Assembly (NCBI RefSeq): GCF_002804005.1
Contig: NZ_CP024965.1
Coordinates: 496,001-560,000 of the forward strand
Reading direction: 5' to 3'
Length of the DNA stretch: 64,000 nt
From: Williamsoniiplasma somnilux
Lineage (GTDB): Bacteria; Bacillota_I; Bacilli_A; Mycoplasmatales; Mycoplasmataceae
Shown: positions 54,766 to 64,000 of the stretch, piece after piece
How the letters are laid out: every line of letters begins with the position of its first letter
How positions within the stretch are numbered: position 1 is the stretch's first letter
Program-made: the position numbers and the translations under genes
Notes under the pieces: generated by a model
The model's input: only the letters and a program-made list of their open reading frames with translations
Told to the model about the DNA's origin: nothing
Database searches by the model: none

Positions 54766-55329
54766 ATGGCAAAAGAAAATGTAATTCCTATGATTGTTGA
54801 AATCCCAAAAGGATCAACAAATAAGTATGAAGTAAACGAAGTAACAGGAAGAATTGTTTTAGATAGAGTTTTATATGGAGCCAATTTTTATCCAGGAGAA
54901 TATGGAATGGTTGAAAACACTTTAGACTGAGATGGTGATCCATTAGATGTAATATCGCTATGTACTTATCCAACTTTACCTGGTGTAGAGGTTAATGTTA
55001 GAATTTTAGGCGCAATCAAAATGATTGACAATGGAGAAATCGATACAAAATTATTTGGTGTTTTTGCAAACGATCCTCGTTTCGATACTTACAATAATTT
55101 TAAAGATGTACCTCAACATTTAAAAGATGAGATTACCAACTTTTTTATGCAATACAAAGCTTTACAAAATAAAACTGTAAGAATCGATGGATGAGTGGAT
55201 GAAAAAGAAGCTTTACATGAATTAGCTGAATGCAAAGAAAGATTCAATGAATACAAAGAACGCATTAAAAATGGTGAAAAAGAAATAATTAAAGAAGAAT
55301 GAAAAGTTAAAGGTTTAGGTCAAGCTTAA
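54766..55329 (+). CDS. ppa: Inorganic pyrophosphatase (family I)
   Basis: Ppa hydrolyses pyrophosphate from biosynthetic reactions. The 187-aa frame has 'VEIPKGSTNKYEV', 'LYGANFYPGEYGMVENT' and 'DWDGDPLDVISLCTYP' (metal-binding Asp residues; Trp is TGA), then 'GVFANDPRFD'. Start at MAKENVIP (54766-54768) with AAGGAG, not the upstream Met. On the plus strand, divergent from the ECF-like genes. Full length. Confidence 0.95.
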
Positions 55330-55375
55330 AAAAGATAAAAAATTATATTAATTATATTTTATGATAATATCTATT

Positions 55376-55473
55376 TATAATTTAATTAGGATATGATAAG
55401 CACCAATTATACATAATATATATAAAGAAAATAATGATAATGACGTCTGCAAATTTTTCGTAGACGTTTTTTA
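55376..55473 (+). promoter_or_regulatory. Leader with hairpin before the antiporter remnant
   Basis: A TATAAT box (55376-55381) lies about 60 bases before an 8-bp hairpin ACGTCTGC / GTAGACGT (55443-55467), which is followed by six T. The hairpin can serve as the ppa terminator. It also sits between this promoter and the antiporter remnant's start at 55491, so it may be an attenuator. No known riboswitch class was recognised. Confidence 0.5.
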
Positions 55474-55490
55474 TTTGCTCAGGAAAAAAT

Positions 55491-56716
55491 ATGAATATGT
55501 TATTTAATTTTGCAATTATAATTTTGGTTGTCTAAAAGATTTAGGTAAATTTACAGAAATCATTAAATTGCTAAAAAATTATTGGTTATATTGTTGAAAG
55601 AATCATTTTGGCTTCTTATGCAACAAATATAATTCAACCAGTATTAATAGAGGAATCGTTATTAAATTATGCATCTGATTTGTGAAAACTTGCATTAATC
55701 CTCATTTTTTACGCTCTGATTTGTCCCTAAACATTAGTGATTTAAAACAAAACGGTTTAACAGCATTAATGCTTTGTTTTATTCCTACATGTTTTGAAAT
55801 AGCAGGAACAATTATTTTAAGCCCACTATTACTAGGGCTAAGTTATTTACAACAGCAATTTTAGGAACTGTTTTAGCAGCTATTTATCCTACGATTATAG
55901 TTTCTAGAATGCTGAATATAATCAAAGAAAAAAAGAAACTAATAGATCAATTACGCAAATGGCGATGTCCGGAACTAGTGTTGATGATATTTTTGTAATT
56001 GTCCTTTTTACTTTTTTAATAAAAATTTTTATCCAAGGCGCTTTTGATTGATGAACAATTTCTAGTTTACCAATTTCAATAATCACGAAAGTATTAATAA
56101 TTTTTCTTTTTGTTTGAGGAATTTCTAAATTATTTAAGCATTTGCAGATATCAAAATTAATAAAGTTTCTTTTAATCTTAGCTTTTGCAGCATTAGCGAT
56201 TTGAATTGAACACTTAAAAATATCAATAAATAATAAAATAATAACAATTTCATTAGAGGAATTTATTGCTATTATAATTTTTGAAGTTACCATTCATAAA
56301 AAGATTATTAGTTAATAGAAGAATTATTGAATAATTATCAAGGACTTTGAACTTTTTTTGAATTATTGTTATTTGTTTTAGTTAGTATGCTTTTAATATT
56401 AAAAAAATCCTGAAGTAGGTATAAAAATTGTCGGGTTGATTTTAATATGCTTAATTCTAAGTTCAATAGAAATTATAGTTGCCATCTTATTTTCTAAAAT
56501 GTCTTGATATGAAAAAATTTTTTTGTAATAGCTTTTTTACCAAAAACCACATTTCAAGTTTACTTAGTAACTATTCCTTTAGCAACTATAGGTTTTGATT
56601 CATATGCTGCTAATGTAATTTTAATTGTTGTAATTCTTTCAATAATTATTTGCGCACCAATTGGATCTATAACAATTGATTTAACAAAAAATAAACTTAT
56701 TATAAAAAATTCATAA
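55491..56716 (+). pseudogene. Cation:proton antiporter (CPA family), multiply frameshifted
   Basis: The region encodes fragments of a membrane antiporter in different frames: 'KIIGYIVERIILASYATNIIQPVLIEESLLNYASDLWKLAL' (TGA as Trp), 'LRSDLSLNISDLKQNGLTALMLCFIPT', 'FTTAILGTVLAAIYPTIIVSRML', 'QMAMSGTSVDDIFVIVLFTFLI' and 'VIAFLPKTTFQVYLVTIPLATIGFDSYAANVI'. At least five frameshifts or stops separate them. An intact member would be about 400 aa. The start would be the ATG at 55491 behind AGGA. It follows ppa on the same strand. The repeated frame changes rule out a functional protein unless recoding occurs. Confidence 0.82.
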
Positions 56717-56719
56717 AAA

Positions 56720-56752
56720 ATAAAAAACTTGTTTGAATAAACAAGTTTTTTA
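56720..56752. terminator. Bidirectional hairpin terminator
   Basis: A perfect 12-bp stem AAAAACTTGTTT / AAACAAGTTTTT around GAAT (56723-56750) between the rightward antiporter remnant and the leftward membrane protein gene. T runs follow on both strands. Confidence 0.85.
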
Positions 56753-57535
56753 ATAAACAAATGGACCTAATCATTTGTTATGTTTTTGATTAAAAATAAA
56801 AATAATAGGAATTTTTATTTGTTGGGCATAAGTTCTTGCCGCACGAAAATCATATTCAAATTGTTCAAATACAATTTTAACTAAATTAGAAATTTCATAA
56901 TTGTAATATAATTCTATTTTTTCTTTTAATCTATAAGCTACAAGATAATTTATGATAAACATTGATGTAAATATAATGACTAAAATTGCAACAATAAAAT
57001 TTTTTCACAAAAAGAAAATAAAACTGTTTTGAGCAATTGTATCAATGTTTTTGCTTATACAATAAAAAAATATTAATGATTGAAGTAGATAAAATAAAAC
57101 TATTAATAGTAAAAGTGTATTGGTTATATATTTAGTTACAAATTTATAATTTTTAATTTTATTATCTTTATTAATTTCTTTAGCTGATATTCAAATACGG
57201 GAAATTATATAATCTAATTCATAACCAACAGATTCAAAAATTCTTTTAGATATGATGATTTGTTTTTGCCTTTTTTTTAAGTTTCAAAATAATTTATGAG
57301 GTTTTAAATCATCACTAAAAATAATTTCATAATCTTTAAGATTAAACATTAGGCGAAATTCTTCAATTAAAGAATTAAGTGTTTTAGAATCAATAACATC
57401 ATTATAAGTATTTATTCTTGGAACAAGTCATTTATTATAGTGAGCATTAAAAAACAAATAGGTGATCATGATTCCTATTATTAAACCTGAATCTACTATT
57501 CATAATAATATGTTTAAATAAAATTCAATACTCAT
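56750..57535 (-). CDS. Membrane protein, possibly an inactive M48/YugP-like peptidase
   Basis: Not recognised with certainty. A 261-aa protein with an N-terminal hydrophobic segment, a soluble stretch (about 45-125), then two more hydrophobic segments and a basic tail. The soluble part 'IIISKRIFESVGYELDYIISRIWISAKEIN' parallels the M48/YugP peptidase layout in which HExxH should follow, but RIWIS stands there instead. If the fold guess is right, it is a catalytically dead form. Start GTG/ATG choice: ATG at 57533-57535. Ends in the shared terminator. Confidence 0.5.
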
Positions 57536-57571
57536 ATTAACCCCTAGATAAATTATAAATAATTTATTTTT

Positions 57572-58282
57572 TTAAATTATTGCATTATGATAGACGTTTT
57601 GAACATCCTCTAAATCATCAAGTTTGTTCAATAATGTTTGTAATTGTGATTTGTGTTCTTCACTTAATTGGACATATGAATCAATAGGAATCATTTTTTG
57701 TTCTGATGTTAAATAATTACTCACACCAATTGCATCTAAAGCCTTTTTTACAGCCGCAAATGATTTGAATGGCGCATAAACAATGATTAGTCCATCTTCT
57801 TCTACAACATCGTCAACGTCAACTTCATGCATTAACAAACCTTCCAAAACTTCATCAACTGTTTTATTTTCAAATGCAAAAATTGAAGCGTCTTTAAACA
57901 TAAAAGCTACTTTGCCTTCTGGATTACCATGGTTTTTGTTAATTACTTCTTTAATTGAAGCTGATGCTCTATTAACATTACTTGTTAAAGCATCAATTAT
58001 AATAGCTGTGTTTCCTGGACCCATTGCTTCATACCTATTTGCTAAATAATTTTCTGCATCTCCGCCAGTGGCTCTCTTTATCGCTCTTTGAATAACATCA
58101 ACAGGAACTTGATTTTGTTTAGCTTTGTCAATAACTGCTCTCAAAGCTAAATTAGCATTAGGATCTCCGCCTCCCGCTTTAGCTGCCATATAAATTTCTT
58201 TGGCAGCTCTTCCGTTTGTTGTTGATTTTTTAGCCGCAGTTTTAGCCATTGATGAAGCTCTAACTTCATGTGCTCTTCCCAT
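57572..58282 (-). CDS. yebC: YebC/PmpR family translation/transcription factor
   Basis: A 236-aa member of the YebC/TACO1 family, linked to translation of proline-rich sequences or to transcription control. It begins 'MGRAHEVRASSMAKTAAKKSTTNGRAAKEIYMAAKAGGGDPNANLALR', a family hallmark, and continues with 'NRYEAMGPGNTAIIIDALTSNVNRASASI'. Start at MGRAHEV behind GAAAGAAGG; an upstream Met is ignored. It lies 24 bases before the kinase gene ends. Full length. Confidence 0.93.
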   Translation of the reverse strand: MGRAHEVRASSMAKTAAKKSTTNGRAAKEIYMAAKAGGGDPNANLALRAVIDKAKQNQVPVDVIQRAIKRATGGDAENYLANRYEAMGPGNTAIIIDALTSNVNRASASIKEVINKNHGNPEGKVAFMFKDASIFAFENKTVDEVLEGLLMHEVDVDDVVEEDGLIIVYAPFKSFAAVKKALDAIGVSNYLTSEQKMIPIDSYVQLSEEHKSQLQTLLNKLDDLEDVQNVYHNAII

Positions 58283-58306
58283 ATCTTTTCCTTCTTTCAA
58301 TAAATT

Positions 58307-58933
58307 TTATTTTTTTAAATCTGGTTGTCTACGATAAATTTCTTTTAAAATAAATTCCATTTTTTCTTCTAAATTATCGTTTTCTGCATCAACAACAAAA
58401 AACGGAAAATCGTAAGCATTTTTTTCATAAAAAATTTCATAATTTTTGTTTAATAATTCTCAATAACCGCGATCAACATTTAATTTTTCTCTTCTTCCTC
58501 TATTGATAATTCTTTCCATCGCTTTATCGGTTGAGACCTTTAAATAAATTACAATATCAAATTTAACTCTTTCATCAGGAATTTTTAAATTTTCTAAAAC
58601 TACATTCTCATAAAAATCTTGATAAGTTTGAAAATCAGTATCATTAATGTTTCCTAATTGATGGTTAACTTTCATAAAAATAGGATCTTCTAAAATTGTG
58701 CGATCAAAAATAATGTTTTTTAATTGTTGCGCTTGTTTTAATTGCTTTGATCTCGCTGCTAACATGTAAATTTGCATTTTAAAAACTGTTGCTTTTAAGT
58801 CTTTGTAATAATCTTCGAAATAAGGATTTTCTTCAACTGGCTCAGGAAAAATTTCATGTCCCAATTTTTTAGATAATTCTTCTGAAACTGATGATTTACC
58901 AGCACCTACTGTGCCAAAAACTGCTATGCGCAT
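58307..58933 (-). CDS. Deoxynucleoside kinase (dAdo/dGuo/dCyd type)
   Basis: A 208-aa salvage kinase. Walker A GTVGAGKSS near residue 7, 'EPVEENPYFEDYYKD', the 'DRTILEDPIFMKVNHQLG' substrate site with the DR motif, and a LID 'RIINRGRREKLN'. It phosphorylates deoxynucleosides for dNTP supply in organisms that lack de novo purine and pyrimidine synthesis. The last 53 residues lie past a Trp-TGA at 58460. Its stop is close to the yebC start, and its start overlaps the rluB stop by one base. Confidence 0.9.
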
Positions 58934-59688
58934 TATAAGTCTCCTTTACGTTTTGTCGAATTATAAATTCCATAAAATTGTTTGATTTCATGTGGGGTTA
59001 AAGAACGATATTCACCAACTTGCAAATCACCTATTTCTAAAAATTCTATTTTGATTCTCTGAAGTTTAGCCAAATCAATTTCTGCTGCTGCTAACATTTT
59101 TTTAACATGATGTTTGCGGCCTTCTGCAATCGTTAATTCTACAATTGAAATATTTTTTTCTTTATTGTAATTTAACAATTTTGCATCAATAGCTTTTGTT
59201 TGATAATCATCATCTATTAAAACGCCTTTCATCAATTGTGAAACTTGTTTTTTAGTTACATTTCCTCTACATAATGCTTGATAAGTTTTAATAAATTCAT
59301 ATCTAGGATGCATAACAAAGTTTGCAAAATCACCATCGTTGGTCATTAATAACAATCCTGAAACATCATAATCAAGTCTACCAACAGGATAAACTCTTGC
59401 TGAAATATCTTTAAAAAAATCAGAAACAGTTTCTCTACCTTTGGGATCTTTCATTGTAGTTAAAACTAATCTAGGTTTGTTAAATAAGAAATAATATTTT
59501 TGTGTTTCTGGGATTATTTCTTTACCCGAAATTTCAATTAATGAATTAATATCACATTTATATCCAAGTTCAGTAATTATTTGTCCATCAACACTAACTT
59601 TTCCTTCTAACATTAATTTTTCTGCAGCTCTTCTAGAAACAGCACCTCTATTTGCAATTATTTTTTGTAAACGTTCGATTTGTGCCAT
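58933..59688 (-). CDS. rluB: rRNA pseudouridine synthase RluB-type
   Basis: A 251-aa pseudouridine synthase with an N-terminal S4 domain ('LQKIIANRGAVSRRAAEKLMLEGKVSVDGQI') and the catalytic domain with 'YPVGRLDYDVSGLLLMTNDGDF' (catalytic Asp). It modifies 23S rRNA (position about 2605). The start overlaps the scpB stop by one base. Bacillus order scpA-scpB-rluB (ypuL) is kept. Confidence 0.92.
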   Translation of the reverse strand: MAQIERLQKIIANRGAVSRRAAEKLMLEGKVSVDGQIITELGYKCDINSLIEISGKEIIPETQKYYFLFNKPRLVLTTMKDPKGRETVSDFFKDISARVYPVGRLDYDVSGLLLMTNDGDFANFVMHPRYEFIKTYQALCRGNVTKKQVSQLMKGVLIDDDYQTKAIDAKLLNYNKEKNISIVELTIAEGRKHHVKKMLAAAEIDLAKLQRIKIEFLEIGDLQVGEYRSLTPHEIKQFYGIYNSTKRKGDL

Positions 59689-60305
59689 TATTCTTCTCCA
59701 AAAAATACATTTTCACCAAATATATCTTTTCCATTTACTTCGTTTGAATTTCTGTTTTTTTCAACTTCTTCCGCTATTTCTTCATCGCTTATTTTTGGCA
59801 ATGATTCTTTTCCGCCAACGATATTAAAAAGTTTAAAAAAATTTTCTGTAATTGAATACAAATTGGCTCTATTATTTTCTTCGTCTTTTCCAATACTTCT
59901 AATTAATTTTTTATCTTTTAATTTATAGAGTTGATACGAAGAATCAGATTGTCTAATATCGTCAATTCTGGTCTTGGTAATTGGCCCTTTGTAAGCAATT
60001 ATTGATAAAACTTCTATTGAAGAATTTGAAAGTTTTGATTGTGATTGAACAACTTCTAATTTGGCAAATCATTCATGCAAATCATTTTTTGTTTGCATTC
60101 TATATTTGTTAATGCCAAATTTTTGAATTGCTAAAGATGAGGAATCATCATTTTTGTATTTAGCTTCTAAATCAAGAATTCCTGATTTAATTTCTGAAGG
60201 TTTACAGTGATCTAGAACAGTTTCTAATTCCATTAAAGAAATTCCTTCATCACCATAAATAAATAAAATTCCTTCAATTATTGCCATTAATTTTTCTTTA
60301 TTCAT
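59688..60305 (-). CDS. scpB: Segregation and condensation protein B
   Basis: ScpB is a winged-helix partner in the SMC-ScpAB condensin. The 205-aa frame begins 'MNKEKLMAIIEGILFIYGDEGISLMELETVL' and holds 'STLAIAYKGPITKTRID'-like 'VLSIIAYKGPITKTRIDDIRQ'. A Trp-TGA near 60069 splits it. The C-terminal tail is Glu-rich and longer than in Bacillus. It overlaps the scpA stop by 8 bases. Confidence 0.93.
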
Positions 60306-61125
60306 TAATTTGCACCTCCAATGCTTTTATTATTTTTTCATCCTCTAGAACTTCTTTTGAAAATTGAATTAACAATGTATTATCTTTTTGTTCAATTTTT
60401 GCAACAGAATGTCTCACTAAATCAAGAACTGCTAAAAAAGTTGATATCAAATTCCTTAAATTCATTATTTCTTTAGAAACTAATTCTTCCAATCTTCATT
60501 CTTTAAATTTGTTTGACTGCATCTTATTTAAAATCATGTTTGAAATATCTTGTGGTGATAATATTTCTGTAGTGATTGTGTTATAACTTTCTTCTTCGAG
60601 CACAAAATTAGGATCAAAATCTCTAATTTCAGCTTGCATCATTAATCTTTTAAAAATTTGAGCAAAATCTTCCATATCCATAGATAATGGATCAAACAAA
60701 TCTTCAGTTTCGTTATTTTTTTGAATTTTTGCAGAAAATTTTGTTTTAGTTTTATTTTTTGAAAAACTTTTTAAATATTCTTCTTGTTTAGATGCAAAAA
60801 AATCTGTAACTGATTTTATTTGATCATATCTTGTTAATTGTTCTAAAAAATTTTCATAAGAATAATCTTCTTCGTAAAATTCTTCTTGTTCTCTAGGTAG
60901 TAGCAAATGAGATTTCAATTCAATTAATTGCGCAGCCATCGCAAGGTATTCACTAGCAATTTCAATATCTAAGGCTTTTTGCGAATTTATATATTCGAGG
61001 TATTGGTCCGCCAACTCAATTAAGTTAACATCCATTATACTAATTTTTTTTTCTTTAATCATTGTTACCAATAAATCTAAGGGTCCAGAAAAATGGCCAA
61101 TATTAACTTCTTCTCAATGTTTCAC
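60298..61125 (-). CDS. scpA: Segregation and condensation protein A
   Basis: ScpA is the kleisin that bridges the SMC heads. The 275-aa frame has the N-terminal 'NIGHFSGPLDLLVTMIKEKKISIMDVNLIELADQYLEYI' and the C-terminal winged-helix region, joined over Trp-TGA codons at 61114-ish and 60493-60495. The start is GTG (61123-61125) behind GAGG, since the ATG reading misses the 'HFSGPLDLL' segment. It lies downstream of the HEPN-motif gene. Confidence 0.9.
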
Positions 61126-61184
61126 AACAAAACCTCACTTTAAATAATTTTATAATAAAAGCAATGTATAAAGAAACTTAAAAC

Positions 61185-62012
61185 TTACTTTTTAATTAAT
61201 AAATTATATATTTCATGATCTCTTTTAAAGCTTAAATCTATTTCTAAAATTATACGCATTATTAATATAAAAATTGTTTCTATACTTAAAGAATTAGAAG
61301 TTTTCAATTCAGGGTTATTAAAACTATGCTCTAAGGAATTTCTTAATTTTCTAACAAAATGAAAGATAGGAGATTTTTGATAATTTTGTAGTAATAAACT
61401 AGTTCTTCTTTCGCATTCTTTGTCTTTAAAAAGTAAATTAGATATTTGAACAAAATCTTGTGTAAATTTATAATTCAAAGATTCAATTTTACGTAAATCA
61501 AACTTATTTATTAAATGTACATTAATATAAATAAGTTTATCAAATATAGAATATAGATATTTATACATTGAATTTTGTAAGTGATATCCGTTTTGTTTTT
61601 GGGAGAAATGAATTTTATAATCATCGTAAAGTGCTATTCTTTTTGTTTCTTCAATATAAAAAAATAAGATATTCTTAATTTCACTATAAATATAAAAATT
61701 AAAAAATTCCGGTCTTTTTTCAAGAAGAAAAGATAAAGAAGTTTTTAAAAAATATAAAAAAGAATGTACTTCAGATATGGAAATATCTGTTTTAGACTCT
61801 ACATGTATATCAACTTCTTTTCCATTGGATTTAAATTCGTTATTAATTAATGTTTTAGCTATAGATAAATCATTAATTAAAAACTTATCAATTATTTTAG
61901 TTAATAAATTTTTTACTTTTAAATTTTCTAGAGGTGTTAAATTATTATTTTTTAAATAACTTGCTATTTCAATTATTTTTTTATTAACTAAATTGAGTTC
62001 TTTAGCATTCAT
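61185..62012 (-). CDS. HEPN-motif protein, unknown function
   Basis: Not recognised as a known family. A 275-aa soluble, mostly helical protein without Trp. Near the C-terminus it has 'FVRKLRNSLEHSFNN', in which Arg224-Asn225 and His229 form the R-N-x3-H motif of HEPN-fold ribonucleases. This may be chance in a 275-aa helical protein, but the surrounding helices fit. No partner nucleotidyltransferase was seen. The start has AAAGGAT. It stands between a small membrane protein gene and scpA. Confidence 0.65.
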   Translation of the reverse strand: MNAKELNLVNKKIIEIASYLKNNNLTPLENLKVKNLLTKIIDKFLINDLSIAKTLINNEFKSNGKEVDIHVESKTDISISEVHSFLYFLKTSLSFLLEKRPEFFNFYIYSEIKNILFFYIEETKRIALYDDYKIHFSQKQNGYHLQNSMYKYLYSIFDKLIYINVHLINKFDLRKIESLNYKFTQDFVQISNLLFKDKECERRTSLLLQNYQKSPIFHFVRKLRNSLEHSFNNPELKTSNSLSIETIFILIMRIILEIDLSFKRDHEIYNLLIKK

Positions 62013-62079
62013 GATTTCATCCTTTTAATATAATAATTTTACTATAAAAAAAGAGAGCTTTACGCACTCAATTTTGTTA

Positions 62080-62340
62080 TTAAAAAACCATTTTAGTTAA
62101 TCTAACTGCAATTGATTCTTCGTCTTTAAACCAAAAATAAATATTGATAATAAATAAAATTATTGATATATACATTAATGCTGAGAAAAGACCAAAAACA
62201 AATTGTTCTTTTCTTGATTCAGGGCATCATGTGTTTCAAATTTTTTGACCAAGTGGTTTCATGTTCAAGATTCATAATACAAAGTTAACTATAAATAAAA
62301 TACTGTTAACGAAAGATGCTAATACTCTGCTTAATTTCAT
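62080..62340 (-). CDS. Small two-helix membrane protein, unknown
   Basis: An 86-aa protein, missed under the standard code because of TGA codons. Two hydrophobic segments (about residues 8-24 and 48-68, 'FGLFSALMYISIILFIINIYFWF') flank a polar loop with 'CPESRKEQ'. Start ATG at 62338-62340 behind GGAGC. It ends near a weak hairpin with T7. No family recognised. Confidence 0.6.
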
Positions 62341-62390
62341 AAATCGCTCCTTCTTAAATGCCTATTTACATTATACTACTTATAATTAAA

Positions 62391-62993
62391 TTAGCAATTT
62401 TTGATCATTTCAAAACCTAATTTTTGTCATTTTAAACGTGCTAATATTTCATTTTTAGTTTTTTCAATTCATTCTTCAACCAATTTCTTAGTAATAACGT
62501 TTTTTAATTGAGGTTCTTCTTTAAAGTTTTTTGATTCTAAAAATTTTATTTGTTCAGATGTTCAATCAAATAAATTTGCGGCATTATCTTTTTCTTGTTT
62601 TGATAAGTTTTTATTGTTAAAATTTTCAGTTACAGAATCTTTAAACTCACCGTTTAATTCTAAATAATAAAATAACTCTTTAAACATAGTTGATTTTAGT
62701 TTTTGTTTAAAATCTTCATGTAATTTTTTTGATAAATCATCTTTTAAAATTAACATTGCAAAAAGATCCGATTGAGTAACATGATTTCTTTGATTTGCTA
62801 AAGCTATTATTTTAATTATACGAACATATTCATTTAAATTTTGAGCAATTTCATCATGATTTTTGGCTAACAACCTCAAAAAATCATAAGCTACTTTATC
62901 AGAGATTTTATTAATTTCTTCTTCCTGAAAAGTAACTATTAAAGAATTAATATTATTTTCTAATTTTGTTTGAAATGTATTTTTAATTTGCAT
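62391..62993 (-). CDS. Soluble helical protein, unknown
   Basis: A 200-aa soluble protein, helical and rich in Lys/Glu/Asn, with several Trp-TGA codons near the C-terminus. No recognised motif. It begins one base after the MFS gene ends, so translation is coupled to it. A role alongside the transporter is possible but unproven. Confidence 0.65.
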
Positions 62994-62994
62994 A

Positions 62995-64000
62995 CTATAA
63001 CTCCATTTTTCTTTTTATTTTATTCAAAATAAAATTTCTTTCAACGTTTTTAACTTTAATGACAATTTCACCGTATTTTTTATATTCACCCAAGAAAGCA
63101 TCACCAAAGAAAATTACTCAGAATAAATATCCCATTGAAAATGCAAAAATTATAGAAAATAAAATCGAAATAACACTATTGGCATCATTCAATAAAGTTT
63201 GGTGTTCTAAATTATTTAAAACATCTTGAATTGTTTTAAATTTAGTAAAAAAACCAATATTTAAATTTTTCAAAACTAGAATAATTGTTTCAAAAATAAA
63301 CGGTCCTGCAAGAATTGCTGTACCAACAATTCCTGTTATTGGAATTGATTTAACTCTGTAAAGTCACATCATTGACATTCCATATAAAATATACAAACAC
63401 TGTGTAAAACATAAACCCAAAAAGAAGTTAGCAATAACAAAAACAAACGGGTTGTGAACGAAAGCAAGAATTAAAGATAATAACGAAGTCAAAATAATAG
63501 AAATTATCATAATGTGCTTTGGACCAATTTTTTTGTAAACAAAATTATATATTAAATAACCCACTAAAAATTGGGGAACTATATATCATTCTTTATAAAT
63601 TCTAATAATTTGATATATTTGATCTTTTGAAAAATGCATTTCTTTTAAAACTGCCGCTAAATATAAATCAATAAAAGATGCTTGAGTTAGTGAAAAAATT
63701 AGTCCTAGCGAAAATACGGTTATCAACAATATAATTAAAGTTTTTTTACTATAAGTTATAAATTGATTTTTTACTTCTAATTCAAACTCACCTATAAAAT
63801 ATTTATTTTCTTTAACAAATAAATTTAAAATTAATGAAACCAAAGATAAGAATATACATATTGAACCAGTAATATTAATATTAATTTTTTCTGTTCAAAA
63901 ATTAGAATTTTGAAATGCCAAATTTAAAGAAAGCATTCAACCCCCGATGAAAGTGCCTAATGATGTTAAGGCCCCGATTTTAACAGCTGTTTTTAAAGGA
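62995..64000 (-). CDS. MFS-type transporter (5' part outside window)
   Basis: A polytopic membrane protein, at least 335 aa, that runs off the right edge. About nine hydrophobic segments are visible, with a central cytoplasmic loop after 'VKENKYFIGEFELEVKNQF' and the second bundle holding 'YLIYNFVYKKIGPKHIMII'. The split into two helix bundles is that of the major facilitator superfamily. Substrate unknown. Trp residues are TGA. Confidence 0.7.

Noticed and set aside
55388-55440. Known riboswitch in the antiporter leader
   Set aside because: No purine, preQ1, TPP, SAM, c-di-GMP or similar core could be recognised; left as an unclassified leader.
62041-62079. Terminator after the 86-aa membrane protein gene
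   Set aside because: Only a 3-4 bp stem (GAG/CTC) before T7; too weak to list as a feature.

Overview
The window is a gene-dense, very AT-rich stretch of a Mollicutes chromosome that uses UGA as tryptophan (genetic code 4). Almost every long gene reads through in-frame TGA codons, often at positions where the family has a conserved Trp (for example the Trp near the Era C-terminus and the PWP motif of Fmt). Three features point to the Mesoplasma/Entomoplasma/Spiroplasma side of the class rather than to the pneumoniae or hominis groups: the gene order clpB-hrcA-grpE-dnaK-dnaJ, the retained recU/recA/recO/rarA/EF-P/fmt set, and a purine riboswitch of Mesoplasma type. This placement is inference; no rRNA is present. 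Nearly all genes lie on the minus strand. Only recU, ppa and a decayed antiporter gene are on the plus strand.

Layout, 1-24 kb: recO (cut by the window edge), era and ybeY; a C39-peptidase/ABC fusion with a dead ATPase domain; a DJ-1/PfpI protein; rarA; lon behind a CIRCE operator; tig, an Asp23-like gene and efp; an ECF S-component, fmt and a large DUF2779-type double nuclease; a charged membrane-anchored protein; mnmA; a purine permease under a variant guanine-type riboswitch; then the HrcA-controlled chaperone operon clpB-hrcA-grpE-dnaK-dnaJ.

24-42 kb: two membrane proteins; nadE, obg and two small unknown genes; tRNA-Arg(UCU); an operon with a heterodimer-type ABC exporter pair, trmFO and a 526-aa orphan; rbgA-rnhB-ssb-dprA; and the ribosome/tRNA-maturation cluster rpsP-rimM-trmD-rplS, preceded by ffh-rlmH.

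42-53 kb: a PH-like protein, rny, recA, cinA, RNase P RNA, gpsB, recU (divergent, plus strand), a DnaD-like gene, HU, gpsA, der, cmk and a tail-anchored coiled-coil protein.

53-64 kb: two ECF-like membrane proteins; ppa; a frameshifted cation:proton antiporter remnant behind a possible attenuator; a membrane protein resembling an inactive M48/YugP peptidase; yebC, a deoxynucleoside kinase, rluB, scpB and scpA; a HEPN-motif protein; two small unknowns; and a partial MFS transporter.

Most of the window is housekeeping: protein quality control (Lon, Tig, ClpB, DnaK system), translation and RNA modification, recombination (RecO, RarA, DprA, RecA, RecU), chromosome maintenance (ScpAB, HU) and ribosome assembly (Era, Der, Obg, RbgA, RimM, YbeY). 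Several blocks keep the Bacillus gene order. No prophage, IS element, CRISPR array or classical defence island was seen. The less ordinary items are the inactive C39-ABC protein, the DUF2779 double nuclease, the HEPN-motif protein, the riboswitch with a shortened L3 loop, a terminator buried in recU, and the decayed antiporter with its leader hairpin.
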